NCBI GenBank assembly: GCA_007258455.2
Contig: VDFB02193867.1
Span: forward strand, 527,697,296 to 527,761,295
Direction of reading: 5' to 3'
DNA length: 64,000 nt
Source of the DNA: Sequoia sempervirens
Lineage: Eukaryota > Streptophyta > Pinopsida > Cupressales > Cupressaceae
A program made the translations under genes and the position numbers. Shown here one piece after another: positions 1-11,018 of the stretch. Under the pieces are notes generated by a model that saw nothing but the letters and a program-made list of their open reading frames with translations, was not told where the DNA came from and made no database searches. Each line of letters begins with the position of its first letter. Position 1 is the stretch's first letter.

Positions 1-687
1 CATAGGATCTAGCTGTGCACAAGGCCTATCCTAAGCTGACCCCCCACATCTCCCCTAGAAGTCCCTCATATCAAAATAATTTGGGATTTTGTTCAATATG
101 AACTCACTGTATAGTTTCATAAGAAAATACTAGGGGAATTCACAATTGTTGCACGGTGGGTAATCAAAGACCAAGTACCACCTATCATAAAAATAATGCC
201 TAATCTATTGGTGGTGGCACCAATGAATGGGAAACATCTTTCCATTGAGGGTAAGAAATTTTGATCTATTTTAGGGTCAGTGAATAAAGAACACACGTCA
301 CCTTTTCTAATTTTTAAATCCTTTACTTATTTATATGATAGTTTATCCACATAATATTCCCTAGACACCTGCCTCCTATCTTGCCATCCAATTATTTGTT
401 TGCTAATTGAATCTCCATTTTTAAACATATCTTTCAATGAATTTTCTAGGGTCATTCTTTTTGTGGTTGAACCATTTGGATCACTCAATCTACTAATAAA
501 ATCCTCATTTATTTTTTGTTGTTCTCAATATCACTCATCAAATTTTCTTGAGTGCCAGGAGAGTGTTGAGTGATTGGTTGAGGCGGTTGTTGTTGAGGCT
601 GATTTTCTTATTAAGGATTTTGGTCTTGAGGATTTGATTGCTCTTCTTGTTGAGGATTTTGAGGATTTGTAGGATCATTTGCATCTC
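1..687 (-). pseudogene. Exon 2 of an intron-bearing repeat gene (unrecognised), partial
   Basis: The minus strand from 687 downward continues the reading frame of the short exon at 814-784 after removal of a 96-bp intron. It starts GDANDPTNPQNPQQEEQ and stays rich in Gln, Pro and Asn. Two adjacent TAA codons soon follow where CAA CAA would fit the Gln-rich context, and a further TAA comes after a GTQENLMSDIENN-like stretch. Further down, roughly 300-130, one minus frame is open again for about 60 codons without similarity I recognise. The sequence runs off the window start. A related exon lies on the plus strand at 7,621-7,788. No domain is recognisable, so only a decayed copy of a repeated intron-containing gene is claimed. 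Confidence 0.4.
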
Positions 688-783
688 CTACAAATTTAAA
701 AAAAAATATATCAAATATAACCTAAAACTAACAAAATCAACCTAAAACTAAGAAATTCAAAATAAATAGCAAACAATACTTAC
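688..783 (-). other. Short intron of the repeat gene
   Basis: On the minus strand the exon ends at 784 and is followed by GTAAGTATTG, a consensus plant donor. The acceptor is a T-rich tract ending in TTTGTAG at 691-688. Removing the 96 bp joins exon 1 to exon 2 in phase 1 and gives an uninterrupted GGRGDANDPTNP stretch. The copy near 7.5 kb has the same donor, acceptor and phase, which supports a real intron. Confidence 0.55.
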
Positions 784-814
784 CTCTCCCACCTCTTTGT
801 TGTCGTGGCACCAT
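784..814 (-). pseudogene. Exon 1 of the intron-bearing repeat gene
   Basis: The minus strand reads ATG from 814 and encodes MVPRQQRGGR plus one base before a GTAAGT donor. The Arg/Gly-rich start is short, and the second exon at 687 stays in frame after splicing. The 200 bp before it (minus strand, 1,015-815) has no stop-free frame and resembles the DNA just before the sister exon near 7,512, so leader and exon appear to have been copied together. Confidence 0.45.
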
Positions 815-1029
815 CCTTGCAAAGAAATATTAACTGTTGCTTAATATTTTTGCACAAAACCTCCTCTGATAGCACGAGCATGAAAGATGGAGGTTTTAGC
901 TACGAGCAGAGCAAAACAACAGTCAAAATGAAATGACTGATTTCACTTTTTTTTTTCTTTTAACATGAAATAACAGAAGTGTGTTATAACGCGCTCACGT
1001 TATGAGATTTAAAAAAAATAGAAAGTGGC

Positions 1030-2703
1030 TGCAAAAGTGTGACCCAACTTCATGCACCTGCCCTACTAAATGTTTGAGATGCTTACATTATTCAGTATCA
1101 TGTCCATTTTGTAAATGAAAATGGAAATAAGTGTTAGGTTTAAAGGAGGGAGGTAAAGGCTTGCTTGGATCAAGTGGCTTAACAGCAAGCAAAGCAATCA
1201 TTTGTTGTTGTAGTAATTGATTCATTGTATTATGCAAAGTATCAGGTAAAGGGGTGAATTGTCTCTTTGGGTCCCCATAGGTAAATGGTACGGCTTCTTT
1301 AGTGGTTTCCACCTGGTTCTTAATAGGCGAGGTTGGTTGTGGAGGTAGAGGGTTGAACTGTAAAAACCCTTTGTTTTATTTTCTAAAGGTTTTTGAGGTG
1401 TTCTAGTTGTTTTGGCCAAACTTCTCAACTCCATTAGAAGTGGATTTTCTATCACAGCTAGCAACTGAGTTGTGATAGTCACAAAGGGTTGTGTATTAAT
1501 TCATGAAAGAAGGGAATTTCATCATATTCAACCTATCTTGAATGCGGGTTTTCAATTTTTCAATAATCTTTTGAAGATGCGAAGCAGGAACCTTGATGTC
1601 TATTTGAGTATATATGGATTGTTAGCGTGAAATGAAATTAGTAACTTTTTCATCCAAATTTTGTTTACATCACATTAAATCAGCCATCATCTTTTTAGGA
1701 GTCATATGGACTTGAACATGACTTATAAAGGCATCCACAAGTTCATTAAATGAACAGATGGAATGATTAGGTAAAGAGGAAAACCACTCTAAGGTAGTAT
1801 CCTTTAAGGTCCTAGGAAATAAATTGGCTAAAAGTTTATCATCTAGGACAAAGTCATTGCATAAGGTTGTATAGGCATTGACATGATTAGTAGGGTCTCA
1901 TTTTCCTCAGTACTTCTCAAACCTAGGTAACTCAATTCCTTGTGGCTTCGGGGTTCTGAAGATTTCTAAAGATAATGGACTTCCACAAACATAGTAAGTG
2001 GGTGGTGCATTTTGGCTTTGGTTTATGGTAGAAATGTGTTGTTGCATGGAGGAAATAGTATGAAAGAGTTGTGCGATAAGGGGATCGGTGTAAGTGGTGT
2101 GAGGTGGAAGAGAGAAGGGTGATGGAGTGAATGTTGTGGTAGGACAAGTGAAAGGGACACTAAGAGGGGTAAAGATAGTGGAAGATGGAATGTTCGATGC
2201 CACAAAAGAACTAGGAGTGCTAGTTGGAATAGTGAAGGAGTCACATGACTAACCTGTTGCATGGTTGTTGTCACTTTAGGAGTGGTATAAGTGGGTATGG
2301 ATGCAACGGTTGAAGGAGGATAAATGTGAGATCCTCCTTTACTAACTATTGTGGTTGTTGATTGGGATGTGCTAGGGGCATGTTTTCGATATATCTTAAC
2401 AATATTTTTTATAGCATTTAAACCCTCATTATTCAAGCAATCAATGGATGTTTTCTATAGCAGGAATAGCATTTGATGAAATGTTTTCAAGACATAAGTT
2501 ATGTTGAAAGTGTGCTAGGTCCTCATGAATGTTCACTACTTTGTCTTGCATAATGGAAGTAGTTTGTGTGTCAATCTGCATGCTATTAGAAGGAAAGGGA
2601 GGATTAGTGGTAGTATCCATGCCTAATGCACCATTGTCCATACCAGGAGTAGGATCTCTTGAGCTCCCAAGGTCCATAAAAAAAGTGTTATCGCGGGAAG
2701 CCA
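1030..2703 (-). pseudogene. Ty3/gypsy gag remnant (minus strand)
   Basis: The minus strand from an ATG at 2,703 (MASRDNTFFMDLGSS) encodes a decayed gag. The centre, about 1,930-1,600, reads in one frame as DPTNHVNAYTTLCNDF, then LFPRTLKDTTLEWFSSLP and ICSFNELVDAFISHV, which is the usual gag core with TL-hydrophobic-WF. The C-terminal end near 1,090 gives FHLQNGHDTE followed by a stop and CKHLK, matching the H-x-GHDTE-x-C segment of Tat/Ogre-type gags. Several stops and frame changes break the frame. It was probably driven by the minus-strand LTR-like block at 4.0-5.3 kb, with the H1 element between them. No protease or reverse transcriptase follows; the intron-bearing repeat gene replaces it. 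Confidence 0.7.
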
Positions 2704-2903
2704 TGAGTCTAGAACTTTGTCTCACTAGAGTACTATCAATAGGGCACCAAACACTCATACAAGTACCACAAAAGATGGGGTGTATGTAAATGCAAACTAT
2801 AAACAATAAAATGTAGCTAACAGTATTTCTGTAAATTGAAACAGGAAAATAGTAATAGAAAATAGAAATGCAGGAAAATCCCAAAAACTGGTAGAAATTA
2901 GAG
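2704..2903 (-). other. Leader DNA between gag remnant and H1 element
   Basis: The stretch lies upstream of the minus-strand gag ATG. A minus-strand frame is open through it, but its residues look like translated leader. The minus strand around 2,755 reads TTGGTGCCCTATTGATAG, which could be a decayed primer-binding site; I cannot assign the tRNA. The right boundary is the TTAGAG target duplication of H1. Confidence 0.3.
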
Positions 2904-3984
2904 GGTGAAGCCACAATAGTGGTTTAGAATTTGGAGGAAGGAAAATTGAGAAAAAATGACCCCATGGCAGAAAAGGTGATTTTGGGGGTTTGTACGAACC
3001 TAGAAGTTCGACTGAACCAAAAAGGGGTTCGAGCGAACCCCTTAAAAAAAAAAAAAAAAAAGCATATGAAAGGGGTTCGAGCAAACCCCCTTGAAGAGGA
3101 TTGGTCGAACTAGGGTTTGAATGAACCCTATTTTGAATGAACCCCTAGGGGTTTACTCAAATCCCTGGGGGTTCGTACGAACCCCCCTAAATCCTCATCC
3201 CCTCCCTAAGACACACAAAAACCTAAATTTTTGCACTTTGGAGCTCGGGTTGAGGATGAGAAAGGAGGAATCTTCACAAACCCAATTGGTATTAGGTAGT
3301 CCTCGAAATGAGCTATCCAACAAATATAATTTTAATATGTTTTGGTTTTATTATGTATTTGTTTTTTTAGTTTTATTAAAAATAGGTTCTTCATTGAAAA
3401 CAAAGGTCTTTGTTCTGTGCATGTGGAAAAATAGCAGATTATCAAAAAAAAAAATTAAAAATATGAGTGCACCAAATATTGAAGTGCTTGATCCAACAAA
3501 AAAAAATTGAATTTCGATATATGCAAAAAAATGTATGTGTTATACGGTCATGTTGTGTCTAAATTGTAATTGGTTTGACTTCGAAACTTGATTAAAGAAA
3601 AAATATTTAATAAAAAACCATCTAACCAAGTGGAAGCACTAGATATCAAAGTTGTGAATCTAAATTCAAAAGAATTAGAATTTTATCCTTCATAGAAAAA
3701 AAGTTATGCATTATACAGTGTGAGTCGCTTTTTAAAAATGTTGTTTTCTGAAAAAAACCAATTTTTGTGGGAGATGGAAAAAGAAGTGCAATATAATTCC
3801 AAAAATTTTGAAAAAATAATTTTTAGAATCTGCAAACAAAATGTGACGAGACTCTAGTTTGTATCATCTTCAAATTCTTCATGGTTTAGTTGCTATAGGT
3901 GCTTGAATGTGAAGATTTAGTTAAAAATAATAATTTTAGTGTCCAGTTTAGCCAAAAATAGTAAACCACTATTGTGGGATCACC
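2904..3984. mobile_element. H1: 1.08-kb element with inverted termini
   Basis: The left end GGTGAAGCCACAATAGTGG and the reverse complement of the right end, GGTGATCCCACAATAGTGG, match with two differences, and the inverted match continues through TTTA. TTAGAG directly flanks both ends (2,898-2,903 and 3,985-3,990), which supports transposition. The interior holds a palindrome-rich, GC-rich tract (about 2,990-3,190), a run of 19 A near 3,043, and an AT-rich half with no convincing gene. Related copies lie inverted at 31,144-32,064 and 56,720-57,862. The superfamily is unclear: the target duplication is 5-6 bp and no transposase is encoded. Confidence 0.7.
2990..3190. repeat. Palindrome cluster inside H1
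   Basis: Several inverted repeats with a GGTTCG/CGAACC core are packed here. Examples are GGGGTTCGAGCGAACCCC near 3,027 and the perfect 20-bp palindrome GGGGGTTCGTACGAACCCCC at 3,167-3,186. H3 has GGTGTTCGAGCGAACACC at the equivalent place, with matching changes in both arms, and H2 has GGGTTTGATC...GATCAAACCC. Confidence 0.65.
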
Positions 3985-4006
3985 TTAGAGTGCAAAATTT
4001 GCAAAA

Positions 4007-4038
4007 GGACTAAGTCACCCAATGTGGCGATTTAGTCC
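4007..4038. repeat. Imperfect hairpin, class A
   Basis: Arms GGACTAAGTCACC and GGCGATTTAGTCC pair, with two G-T positions, around a 6-base loop. This is one of about a dozen hairpins of the same design in the window. Confidence 0.6.
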
Positions 4039-4677
4039 CAATGATGATTTTTATAATGTTTTTCAGAAATTTTGAATGCAATTTTATGTGTTTCAGATTC
4101 ACAGATGTAGCTACATAATGAAAATGCAAAATTTTTGTTTTTTTCTTAATGCAAAAATGATGCAAAAATGCAAGCTATTTAAACTTTTCACTAATGCAAG
4201 TTTTAAAACCCTAGGATGTAATTTAAATAATGCAAGAACTAATACAATGTAAATGAAACCTAGGATGCACTTGAAAATCAAAAATAAATATGTTCAAAAA
4301 TTAGGTTCACCAAAATGTAAACAAAGATTTTAGTAACCCTATTGGACACTTATCCTTCTAGGGTTTTTCACCTAAAAGGGAAGGAATAGGGTTAAAATCT
4401 GTGTAAACACTCAAAGATTAATGAAAAGAGGGATGCAATTATGTCTAACTAATATGTACAATGCAATAATGTGAAAATATAATGATATTGTGATGCTAAA
4501 CCTAAGAATTGCAAAGTGATGAAAAACACATTGTGATATGCAAAATCACCTAAGAATGCAAGTAAATGATGAAATAACTTAACAAGACTGAAGATGTGTA
4601 CCTAGAATCTGAAGAGGAGTTGACTGAAGATTATAGAGACCTTTGGAATTCTAGAAATTTTGACATTGAAGCCAGAT

Positions 4678-4826
4678 GGGACTAAGTCACCAGGTAGGGC
4701 AATTTAGTCTTGGTTCCAGGAAAACTATCTGAAACAAGAATTTGCTAGATGGGTGTCAAAAGCTGCAAAAACCACTTTTCAGTCTTTGGAGTGGGAATAA
4801 ATCACCACGAGGGTTGATTTAGTCCT
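4678..4826. repeat. Hairpin pair, class A, 115-bp spacing
   Basis: Two imperfect hairpins start at 4,678 (GGGACTAAGTCACC / GGGCAATTTAGTCT) and 4,793 (GGGAATAAATCACC / GGTTGATTTAGTCC). The 115-bp spacing recurs in the pairs at 10,097/10,210 and 25,751/25,864. Confidence 0.6.
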
Positions 4827-5080
4827 CCTTTAGATTTTGGGAATCTTAGGATGGGAGCCTATAGCTTCAGGTCTACAATTGCTTTGGTCTAGATCTAAAT
4901 CTTCAGAAAATGACTTGCAAAATATCTCCAAGCTTGGATTAGGGTTGTGTTGACTTGAATAGCTTTGATTGATTGAAGAAACCTTTTTCACACATCCTTT
5001 GGAAAATATTCCTAATGAGTTCAAGAGAATGTAGGAGATTGTAGGAGATTAGGAGATTGTAGGAGATAGGGGAAAAACCC

Positions 5081-5089
5081 TAATTTATA
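5081..5089 (-). promoter_or_regulatory. TATA-like box of LTR block A
   Basis: The minus strand reads TATAAATTAG. Its distance from the upstream hairpin (about 110 bp) matches blocks B, C and D, which is the main support. Confidence 0.4.
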
Positions 5090-5197
5090 CTTGATTTTAG
5101 TAAATTTCCCAAAAATAACACATCATAGGCCAACCTCAAGGGTTAGAGGACAAAATCCGGCCAAAATTTTAAAATTATTTTGATTTTTGAGCCAAGT

Positions 5198-5230
5198 GGG
5201 ACTAAATCGCCCAAGGTGGTGACTTAGTCC
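5198..5230. repeat. Promoter-proximal hairpin, class A
   Basis: GGGACTAAATCGCC and GGTGACTTAGTCC pair around CAAGGT, about 110 bp before the minus-strand TATA-like box at 5,089-5,081. Confidence 0.6.
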
Positions 5231-5300
5231 ACTTGGGAAATTTTGATTAGGTGTTGGGAACTTCAGGGCATTAAATGTTGTCTAACAGGAATATCCTTAA

Positions 5301-6150
5301 AAACACTCTCAAGGGGGGCTAAAAAGTATTAAAGGGTCATTTAAACATGAGAAAGGGTTATATTAATGAAGACAAGTCTAGAAAAGTGTGAAAGTGGGTT
5401 ACAACACTTCACAACACTTTAAAATAAGATTTGGTAAGTAATAAAAAGGAATTATTATGATGAATTATGATTAAAAGAGTCTAGAAAAGTTTAGAAATGT
5501 GTTACAACACTTCACAACATCTTCACAATACATCTTATAAGTCTTAATGAATTAAATATTCAAGGCCTAATGTCATATTATAACATTAAATCTAGGCCAA
5601 ATTAAGCCAAAATCCACTAGGAAGGCCTAAAAATTGGAAAAAGTAGAAGGGTTACTTTTTCCATGTCCACAACATTGTGTTGGTTTTCATTTTATCATCA
5701 TCCATATCTTATGTTATATCATGCATTTTCATCATGTACATGCTTCATGTTTTCTGACATGTATGTTTGTGTATGTTGTCTTGCTGCATATCATACATGT
5801 GTGTGTTCCTTTGTGCATATGTTGGTTTTCCATGGGATCTTGGATCCTAGGGGCTTGTGCACTCCCCCTAGATCCTTTGATATCCTATCTCTTCAACATT
5901 GGGACATTTGGACCCCTCTTGACCTATATTTTCCTACTTTTCTATGAGTCTGAGCATAAGTTCATACTCTCACTAAAGCAGTAGCTAAATGTAGTGTAAA
6001 AAAATGTCACCCTTAACAATTTCACACAATGTTTCCCCCCCCTAAATTATTGAGCCTAATTGACCCCCTAATGTGCTAAAATTATGTATTTCAGAGCTCC
6101 CATTTGTATCATTTTTCAATAAATTTCAAGCATTAAATAAATGCACCCAG
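5301..6150. other. Intergenic, no gene seen
   Basis: This is AT-rich repeat-derived DNA. Plus-strand frames at 5,634-5,984 are open but are Cys/Phe/His-rich translations without family resemblance, and are treated as chance. Probably part of an older LTR. Confidence 0.4.
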
Positions 6151-6194
6151 TTCATGTGTTAACCCCCAACACTTAATGCCTTGAAAAATTGGGT

Positions 6195-6226
6195 TGGGAA
6201 CCATACACCCTTGGGAGTATGGGCCC
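6195..6226. repeat. Promoter-proximal hairpin, class B
   Basis: GGGAACCATACACC pairs imperfectly with AGTATGGGCCCC around CTTGGG. It lies about 116 bp upstream of the TATA-like box at 6,342-6,350. Confidence 0.5.
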
Positions 6227-6341
6227 CCCTTCTTAGCTAGGACCCATTTTTGGGCATATTGTTGGTGGCATTTCAACATTCAAAATTCAAGTTTCAAGTG
6301 TCGGCTTTCAGGATCTAATTTTTAGGAAATTGGATAAATGC

Positions 6342-6350
6342 CTATAAATA
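6342..6350 (+). promoter_or_regulatory. TATA-like box of LTR block D
   Basis: CTATAAATA at a fixed distance from the upstream hairpin, as in the other three blocks. Confidence 0.4.
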
Positions 6351-7499
6351 CCTAGTTATTTTATCATTTGAAATCTAACAAGCTAGAGGTGAAAATTAAG
6401 AGCATTCGAGAGCAATTCAAGAGCATAATTTCAAAGCATTATTGGAACAATTCAAGATCCTAACATCATGTCAAATCTTAGGTGAGTTACATTTGTTTAT
6501 GTTATTATTGTTTTGTGAACGCTAACACTTTTTTTAGGTCTCCAAAGAATTCAAGCAAATCAAGCAAGCAAGATCAAGTCATTGAGGTGATGTGCAAGAC
6601 TTCAGTCCTTCAAAGAAGCCATTAAAGGGTGGTGAGTTGCAAAAATTTGTGATTTCATCATTCCTTCTTATCCATTATCCATTTTATTATTGACATTACC
6701 ATTGTAGAAGTGGAAACACTTACACAGGGTTTGACTGAGGCAAGCCCCTAAATAGCCCAACATTTCTCCTCTTTGTGAATGTGTAGATCTCAAGTTTTGA
6801 AGAAATATTGAAGATGAGTTGTCCATTGTTGCATTCAAATCCCTAAATCTTATCAAGCCATGAAAACTAAATTATAGAGTTATTTGACAATGTTTCGACA
6901 ACTTTGCAAGTAAAAACAAGATTCTTAGATCTACCACTATAGGACCCAAAAAGTTGAGTAGGACATCGTATCGAGGACTTATATGCCCCTTGATGACTAT
7001 GTCCTACAATGGTTGAAACAATATTTTTTGGGTTGGTACATGTCACTCTACACTCCCTAGATCTACTTGTAAATTATTGTTTTCATTTGTCAATTGTCAG
7101 GATCTTTCATTTTTCATATTAGGTCATATACTCTAATTAGTTTAACCATTCCAAGTCATTTCTAATCCATTCCCATATTCAATTAGATGTAGATTCAAGC
7201 CTAATTGGCTCACTTTCATGGTCGTAAGTCAATCTAATCACCTTACTGATCTACATCTTAATGTACCTTTGAAAAAAGACCAATTGATCCTAGGGTTTTA
7301 CCAAGCCATAATGCAAGTGCATTTTGTGGATGTCATAATGTTCCTGCATTTTTATTTTTAAAAAAAGTGCTCACATTATGTAAACTTAAAGAAAAACCAT
7401 GGGTCCGTATTTTCAACCTGCAAACTCAACTCATATAGCTAGCCCTCTCCATCTTCTACTCTCCAAAATGTGATTGTGCTTTATAAACTTAACAAGGAT

Positions 7500-8130
7500 A
7501 TTTACAGTGCCATGTCATAGAAGAGGTAAGTGTTAAATTTTAGTGCATTATAATCAAATTTGGTTTGCATTTAAAATAATGAATTTTTTTTATGAATTTC
7601 ATTTTTTAAAATTCTTTATAGTAGATCCTACAAACCCTAATCTAGATCCAAATTTTGACAATGAAATTTTTGAAGACAACCCTACAATAGAGTCTCCTCC
7701 AACACTTTCAAAAAACCCTAGACAAAGCCAAGAGGATTTGGTAAGGTATTTGGAACAAAATAAACTTCAAATTATAGAGTTAGTTTAAAAATTAAAGGCT
7801 TCAACATCAAACCATCACCATAGATCACTTGCTTCATCATTGGAAGCAATGATGATCAATTTTGATATAGTGACAAGTCAAACCAAAGTTATAAAGACTC
7901 ATATTGTGTATTTTATGCGACAAAATTATCCTCTAATGAAGTGAAAAAGGAAGACATAAAAAAAGAAAAAATATGTGCTATTTTATGTATCCTAGAACCA
8001 ATGCACTACTTATGGTGACTTCAAGGAGATTTCCAATACATTAGTGCAATCATAATGAGATGAAAAACAATTTTTTGCATAGGTGGTGGATTGTATTGAA
8101 CCAACTTCCATGTAACAACCAACATCAATG
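7500..8130 (+). pseudogene. Second copy of the intron-bearing repeat gene
   Basis: A short exon near 7,512 reads VPCHRR and ends at a GTAAGTGTTA donor (from 7,526). A T-rich intron ends in CTTTATAG at about 7,620, and the next exon opens VDPTNPNLDPNFDNEIF, parallel to DANDPTNPQNPQQ of the minus-strand copy at 687. The frame stays open to 7,788 with SQEDLVRYLEQNKLQ, then a TAA interrupts it, and similar-looking coding sequence continues to about 8,130 with further stops. The start codon is degraded. Two copies with the same intron position and phase show a repeated gene family, probably transposon-borne. I do not recognise the protein. Confidence 0.45.
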
Positions 8131-8950
8131 AGGTTCATGTCATAGGAATTAGGGGACCAATGCCAAACAATCCAAGATATTTATTTTGGCCAAAAACTAA
8201 ACTCTCTATTCCAAAAAATAAGTTTTTCTACTTTATATATATTGAAATTTATATTTTTGTAATCTTAAAATTAGGAGCAAGGTTCAAACACCTTTCCTAA
8301 CAAGTTGTGCTAAGGTGTACATGTTGGTGGATTTTTCATTCCCTATAAAACATTATATTTGAATTTAGTCTTCTCTTTGTTTATGGCTTCACATTGTTGA
8401 TTCTTAGGGCTTATCTTTTAGGTGGTTTTTCTGTAATCAAATTTGGAATGAGATATTAGAAGACTCGCCCTTTATGAAGTTTTAACATAGAAGGTCAAGT
8501 TACACAAATGGATGTAAAAAAGAGGTAGCTAGGTGAGGATCTTATTCCAAGAAATCATGATTTCTTCATGGATAGTTAGGTATTTTCCTCTACTAGGGAA
8601 CCTTCAATGGACCTTGAGGTTTAAGTTGAGGCTTTCTTGCTAAATTTATAGGTATTGTATAGAGAATTGAGGCTTTGTTAGAGTAACATCATGTCTTATT
8701 TCTCGAGGGAGGCATGAATTAGGGAAAGTAGAAAAGCATGTCTCTTCAATATTTCTCTTTAAAAGATGATATTATAGATTCCTTGGGCGATACGCTAATT
8801 TTGTGAGATTGAAAGAAAATTAGTTAAAATTAAGAAGAAAAGGAGTGAATGTTGGATGTAGAAAACTTCAAATGGAAATTTTGGATATGTTTGGAGATTG
8901 TTCTAATGGACTATGGAGAGACTCCTCTCTTAGTAGTGTAGGGGATTATT
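8131..8950. other. Intergenic, no gene seen
   Basis: AT-rich DNA with stops in all frames and no terminal repeats that I could pair. Confidence 0.4.
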
Positions 8951-9208
8951 TTAGCTAATGCTTGAGGTTCCTCAATTCTAAATATTGTTATTGTAATGAC
9001 ATAAATTGTACTCTCTTCTTGGAGATAGGGAAATTTCTCATTTAATCTAGACCTAATTTAGTACCCTTGCATTAATTACCCTTTAAATCATCATTAATAA
9101 GCACCTAGGACCCATTATTTTAGATCTTGAGGCTTATTTAAGCTAAAAACCTACCAAAATCATCAAAAATACTTAAAATTTTAACAACCCACCCTGAAAA
9201 TCTAGGGT

Positions 9209-9283
9209 GGGACTCATACGCCACCTTGGGCGTATGAGTCCCCCTAGGTGGGATCCATACACTAGAGGTGGCGTATGAGTCCC
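9209..9283. repeat. Two adjacent promoter-proximal hairpins, class B
   Basis: The first has perfect 14-base arms GGGACTCATACGCC and GGCGTATGAGTCCC around ACCTTG-like loop bases. The second (9,250) is a degenerate copy, GGGATCCATAC...GCGTATGAGTCCC. They lie just upstream of the TATA box at 9,391. Confidence 0.7.
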
Positions 9284-9390
9284 ATTTGGGGTTTTTTAGG
9301 GTTTGAGCGGGAAAATCAACTTTTTAATTCAAATTTTTGGTTGATGTTGAATTTTAAGATCTAACTAACGGTAAATTAGGTGTAAATTCC

Positions 9391-9398
9391 TATATAAG
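9391..9398 (+). promoter_or_regulatory. TATA box of LTR block B
   Basis: TATATAAG, 108 bp after the end of the second hairpin. Confidence 0.45.
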
Positions 9399-10096
9399 CA
9401 AGCTTCTAAGTCATTATTTCATCTAAGAAAGCATTTTCAAGAGCAATTTCAAGATCCAAGCATTCAAGAGTCTTCAAGTATTCTTTCACAAGAGCATTCA
9501 AGTTTCAAAAGCAAGTAAAGTTGAAGTCTTGGAGCAACATTAAAAGTGTCTTTATAGGTCTTCAAGCTCACTTTCATTCAAAATCTAGCATTGTCAAGGG
9601 CTGATCATGGTTGTCTATGGTGAATCATGATGGATTCTAGGTTGGGAAGATGCAACTAGCCATCAAGCCAAGCCTAATGACTTGTTTCCTAAGTGATTCC
9701 ATCCTCCATTATCACTCTACATTTAGCCTAAGGAAGGTACAAGCATTATTAGGGCTCATTTGGGTGATTATCTAAGAGCTCTCAAAGTGAGTCATTCATT
9801 TTCATGTTTCATTCATGCATCTCATTCTTGCACATTAGAATAGGATTGTGTTGCATTTCAGATTTCCTAATCTTAGACACACTTAAGGTTAGGGTTTACA
9901 CTCCTATTTCATTGTTTCTATCAAGGTTTAATTACCAAACTAGGGGTTTGACCAAGGAAAACTACCCGTAAGCAAATCAAGTCTATATTCTGTTTTGCAA
10001 GTATTTTCATAGATTCAGACCCGAAAATCAATTTGGAAGGAAAGAGTAGAGATTGGAGCACATATCTAAACTTTGAATTCCCAAAAAAGCAGAATA

Positions 10097-10242
10097 GGAC
10101 TGATACGCTAGAAGTGGCATATGAGTCCCACTACATGCATTTTTCTAGATCTTTGTAGTTTCAGATACCCTTTTTCCAAAAAACAATTCATGGCCAAAAA
10201 CCTTGATTTGGGACTGATACGCCTAGATTGGCATATGAGTCT
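10097..10242. repeat. Hairpin pair, class B, about 115-bp spacing
   Basis: GGACTGATACGC / GGCATATGAGTCC starts at 10,097 and GGGACTGATACGCC / GGCATATGAGTCTC at 10,210. Both tolerate G-T pairs and have 6-7-base loops. Confidence 0.65.
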
Positions 10243-10849
10243 CAATAGGCCAAAATTTTAGGATTTTCAATGTTTCAAAGCTCATTCCAATCTTCTACAG
10301 ATTTCTAGGATCATACTTCTGAGATCTCACTTCTTTGTTATGAATTACATGCATTTTTAGGTCATTTAGTTAAATATTGCATCATATTAGGGTTAAGCAT
10401 TACATCTTGCATTCCATTTGTCTTTCCAAGCCCTAGCTTGGTAGTGAATCCCTCATCAACACTAACAACTTTAAAGTCACAACTATTGGTCCAATATTGT
10501 TAAAAGTATTAGACATTAAATCAACAAATGCCATAACAACTATTGGAACATGTGGAGGTAATAAGTCCTCTCTCCTAGATACCCCTTAGTCCTTGGCTCC
10601 TAGCCAAAGAAATATCATTATAATTTTGAGAGTGAATAGTAAAATAAACTTGTGAATGATATAAAATCCTTCAAAAAGATTACTGTATGCAATTGATACT
10701 AAATAGGTACTCTCATTTCTTTAAAAAATCCCTGTTTAATTATTTAAAAAAACTTTGAAATAAAAGTCACAACATCACAAAAATAATTTTTTAATATCCC
10801 ACTACCTAGGTAACTCACATGTTGAAGACACAACAATCGAAACTCACTC

Positions 10850-11018
10850 ACGACTCGGTCAAAAATAACACGATTCTCTGTCAGCTGACGTAGGTACTTA
10901 GCTGCGCGAACTTTTCAAAAGCTTACTCTGAAATTGCGTCGTTGACCATTTACCCGGGCTATTGCTTATAATAGAGGGGTACAGTCTGATTAAAATGTGA
11001 GGTGAGGTACTGAGTAGC
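10850..11018 (+). promoter_or_regulatory. Proximal promoter and 5' leader of the lectin receptor kinase
   Basis: This is an abrupt change to GC-richer, non-repeat sequence. CTTATAATA at 10,965-10,973 is a plausible TATA box, about 45 bp upstream of the ATG at 11,019. TTGACC at 10,942 fits the WRKY W-box core, and TGACGT at 10,886 fits a bZIP core. These motifs are short and assigned by eye, so regulation by defence factors is only suggested. Confidence 0.4.

Larger units (their letters stand above)
3985..5300 (-). repeat. LTR-like block A with four hairpins
   Basis: This non-coding minus-strand block looks like a gypsy LTR plus leader for the gag remnant at 2,703. On the minus strand a hairpin (5,230-5,198) is followed about 110 bp later by a TATA-like box (TATAAATTA, 5,089-5,081), then by hairpins at 4,826-4,793, 4,711-4,678 and 4,038-4,007. 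A short AGGAGATTGT-type microsatellite sits at 5,032-5,070. Exact LTR ends could not be placed because no second LTR is in the window. Confidence 0.5.
6151..7390 (+). repeat. LTR-like block D
   Basis: A hairpin at 6,195-6,226 (GGGAACCATACACC...AGTATGGGCCCC) is followed about 116 bp later by a CTATAAATA box (6,342-6,350). After it come GAGCATTC/CAATTCAAGAGCA-rich leader sequences like those after the TATA box of block B. No protein signature is present. The block looks like a decayed plus-strand LTR whose element may be interrupted by the intron-bearing fragment that follows. Confidence 0.45.
8951..10800 (+). repeat. LTR-like block B
   Basis: Two hairpins (9,209-9,242 and 9,250-9,283) precede a TATATAAG box at 9,391-9,398 by about 110 bp. 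The leader then carries CAAGAGCATTCAAG-like repeats, and a hairpin pair follows at 10,097 and 10,210. The layout matches block C read on the opposite strand. No coding signature is seen, and the element is probably truncated before the receptor-kinase promoter near 10.85 kb. Ends are approximate. Confidence 0.5.

Noticed and set aside
2904..3984. H1 as a solo LTR (TG...CA)
   Set aside because: Taking TG/CA as ends leaves no matching flanks, while ends two bases further out give a 6-bp TTAGAG duplication.
5634..5984. 116-codon frame rich in Cys, His and Phe
   Set aside because: It lies in AT-rich LTR-like DNA, overlaps another open frame and has no domain-like pattern.
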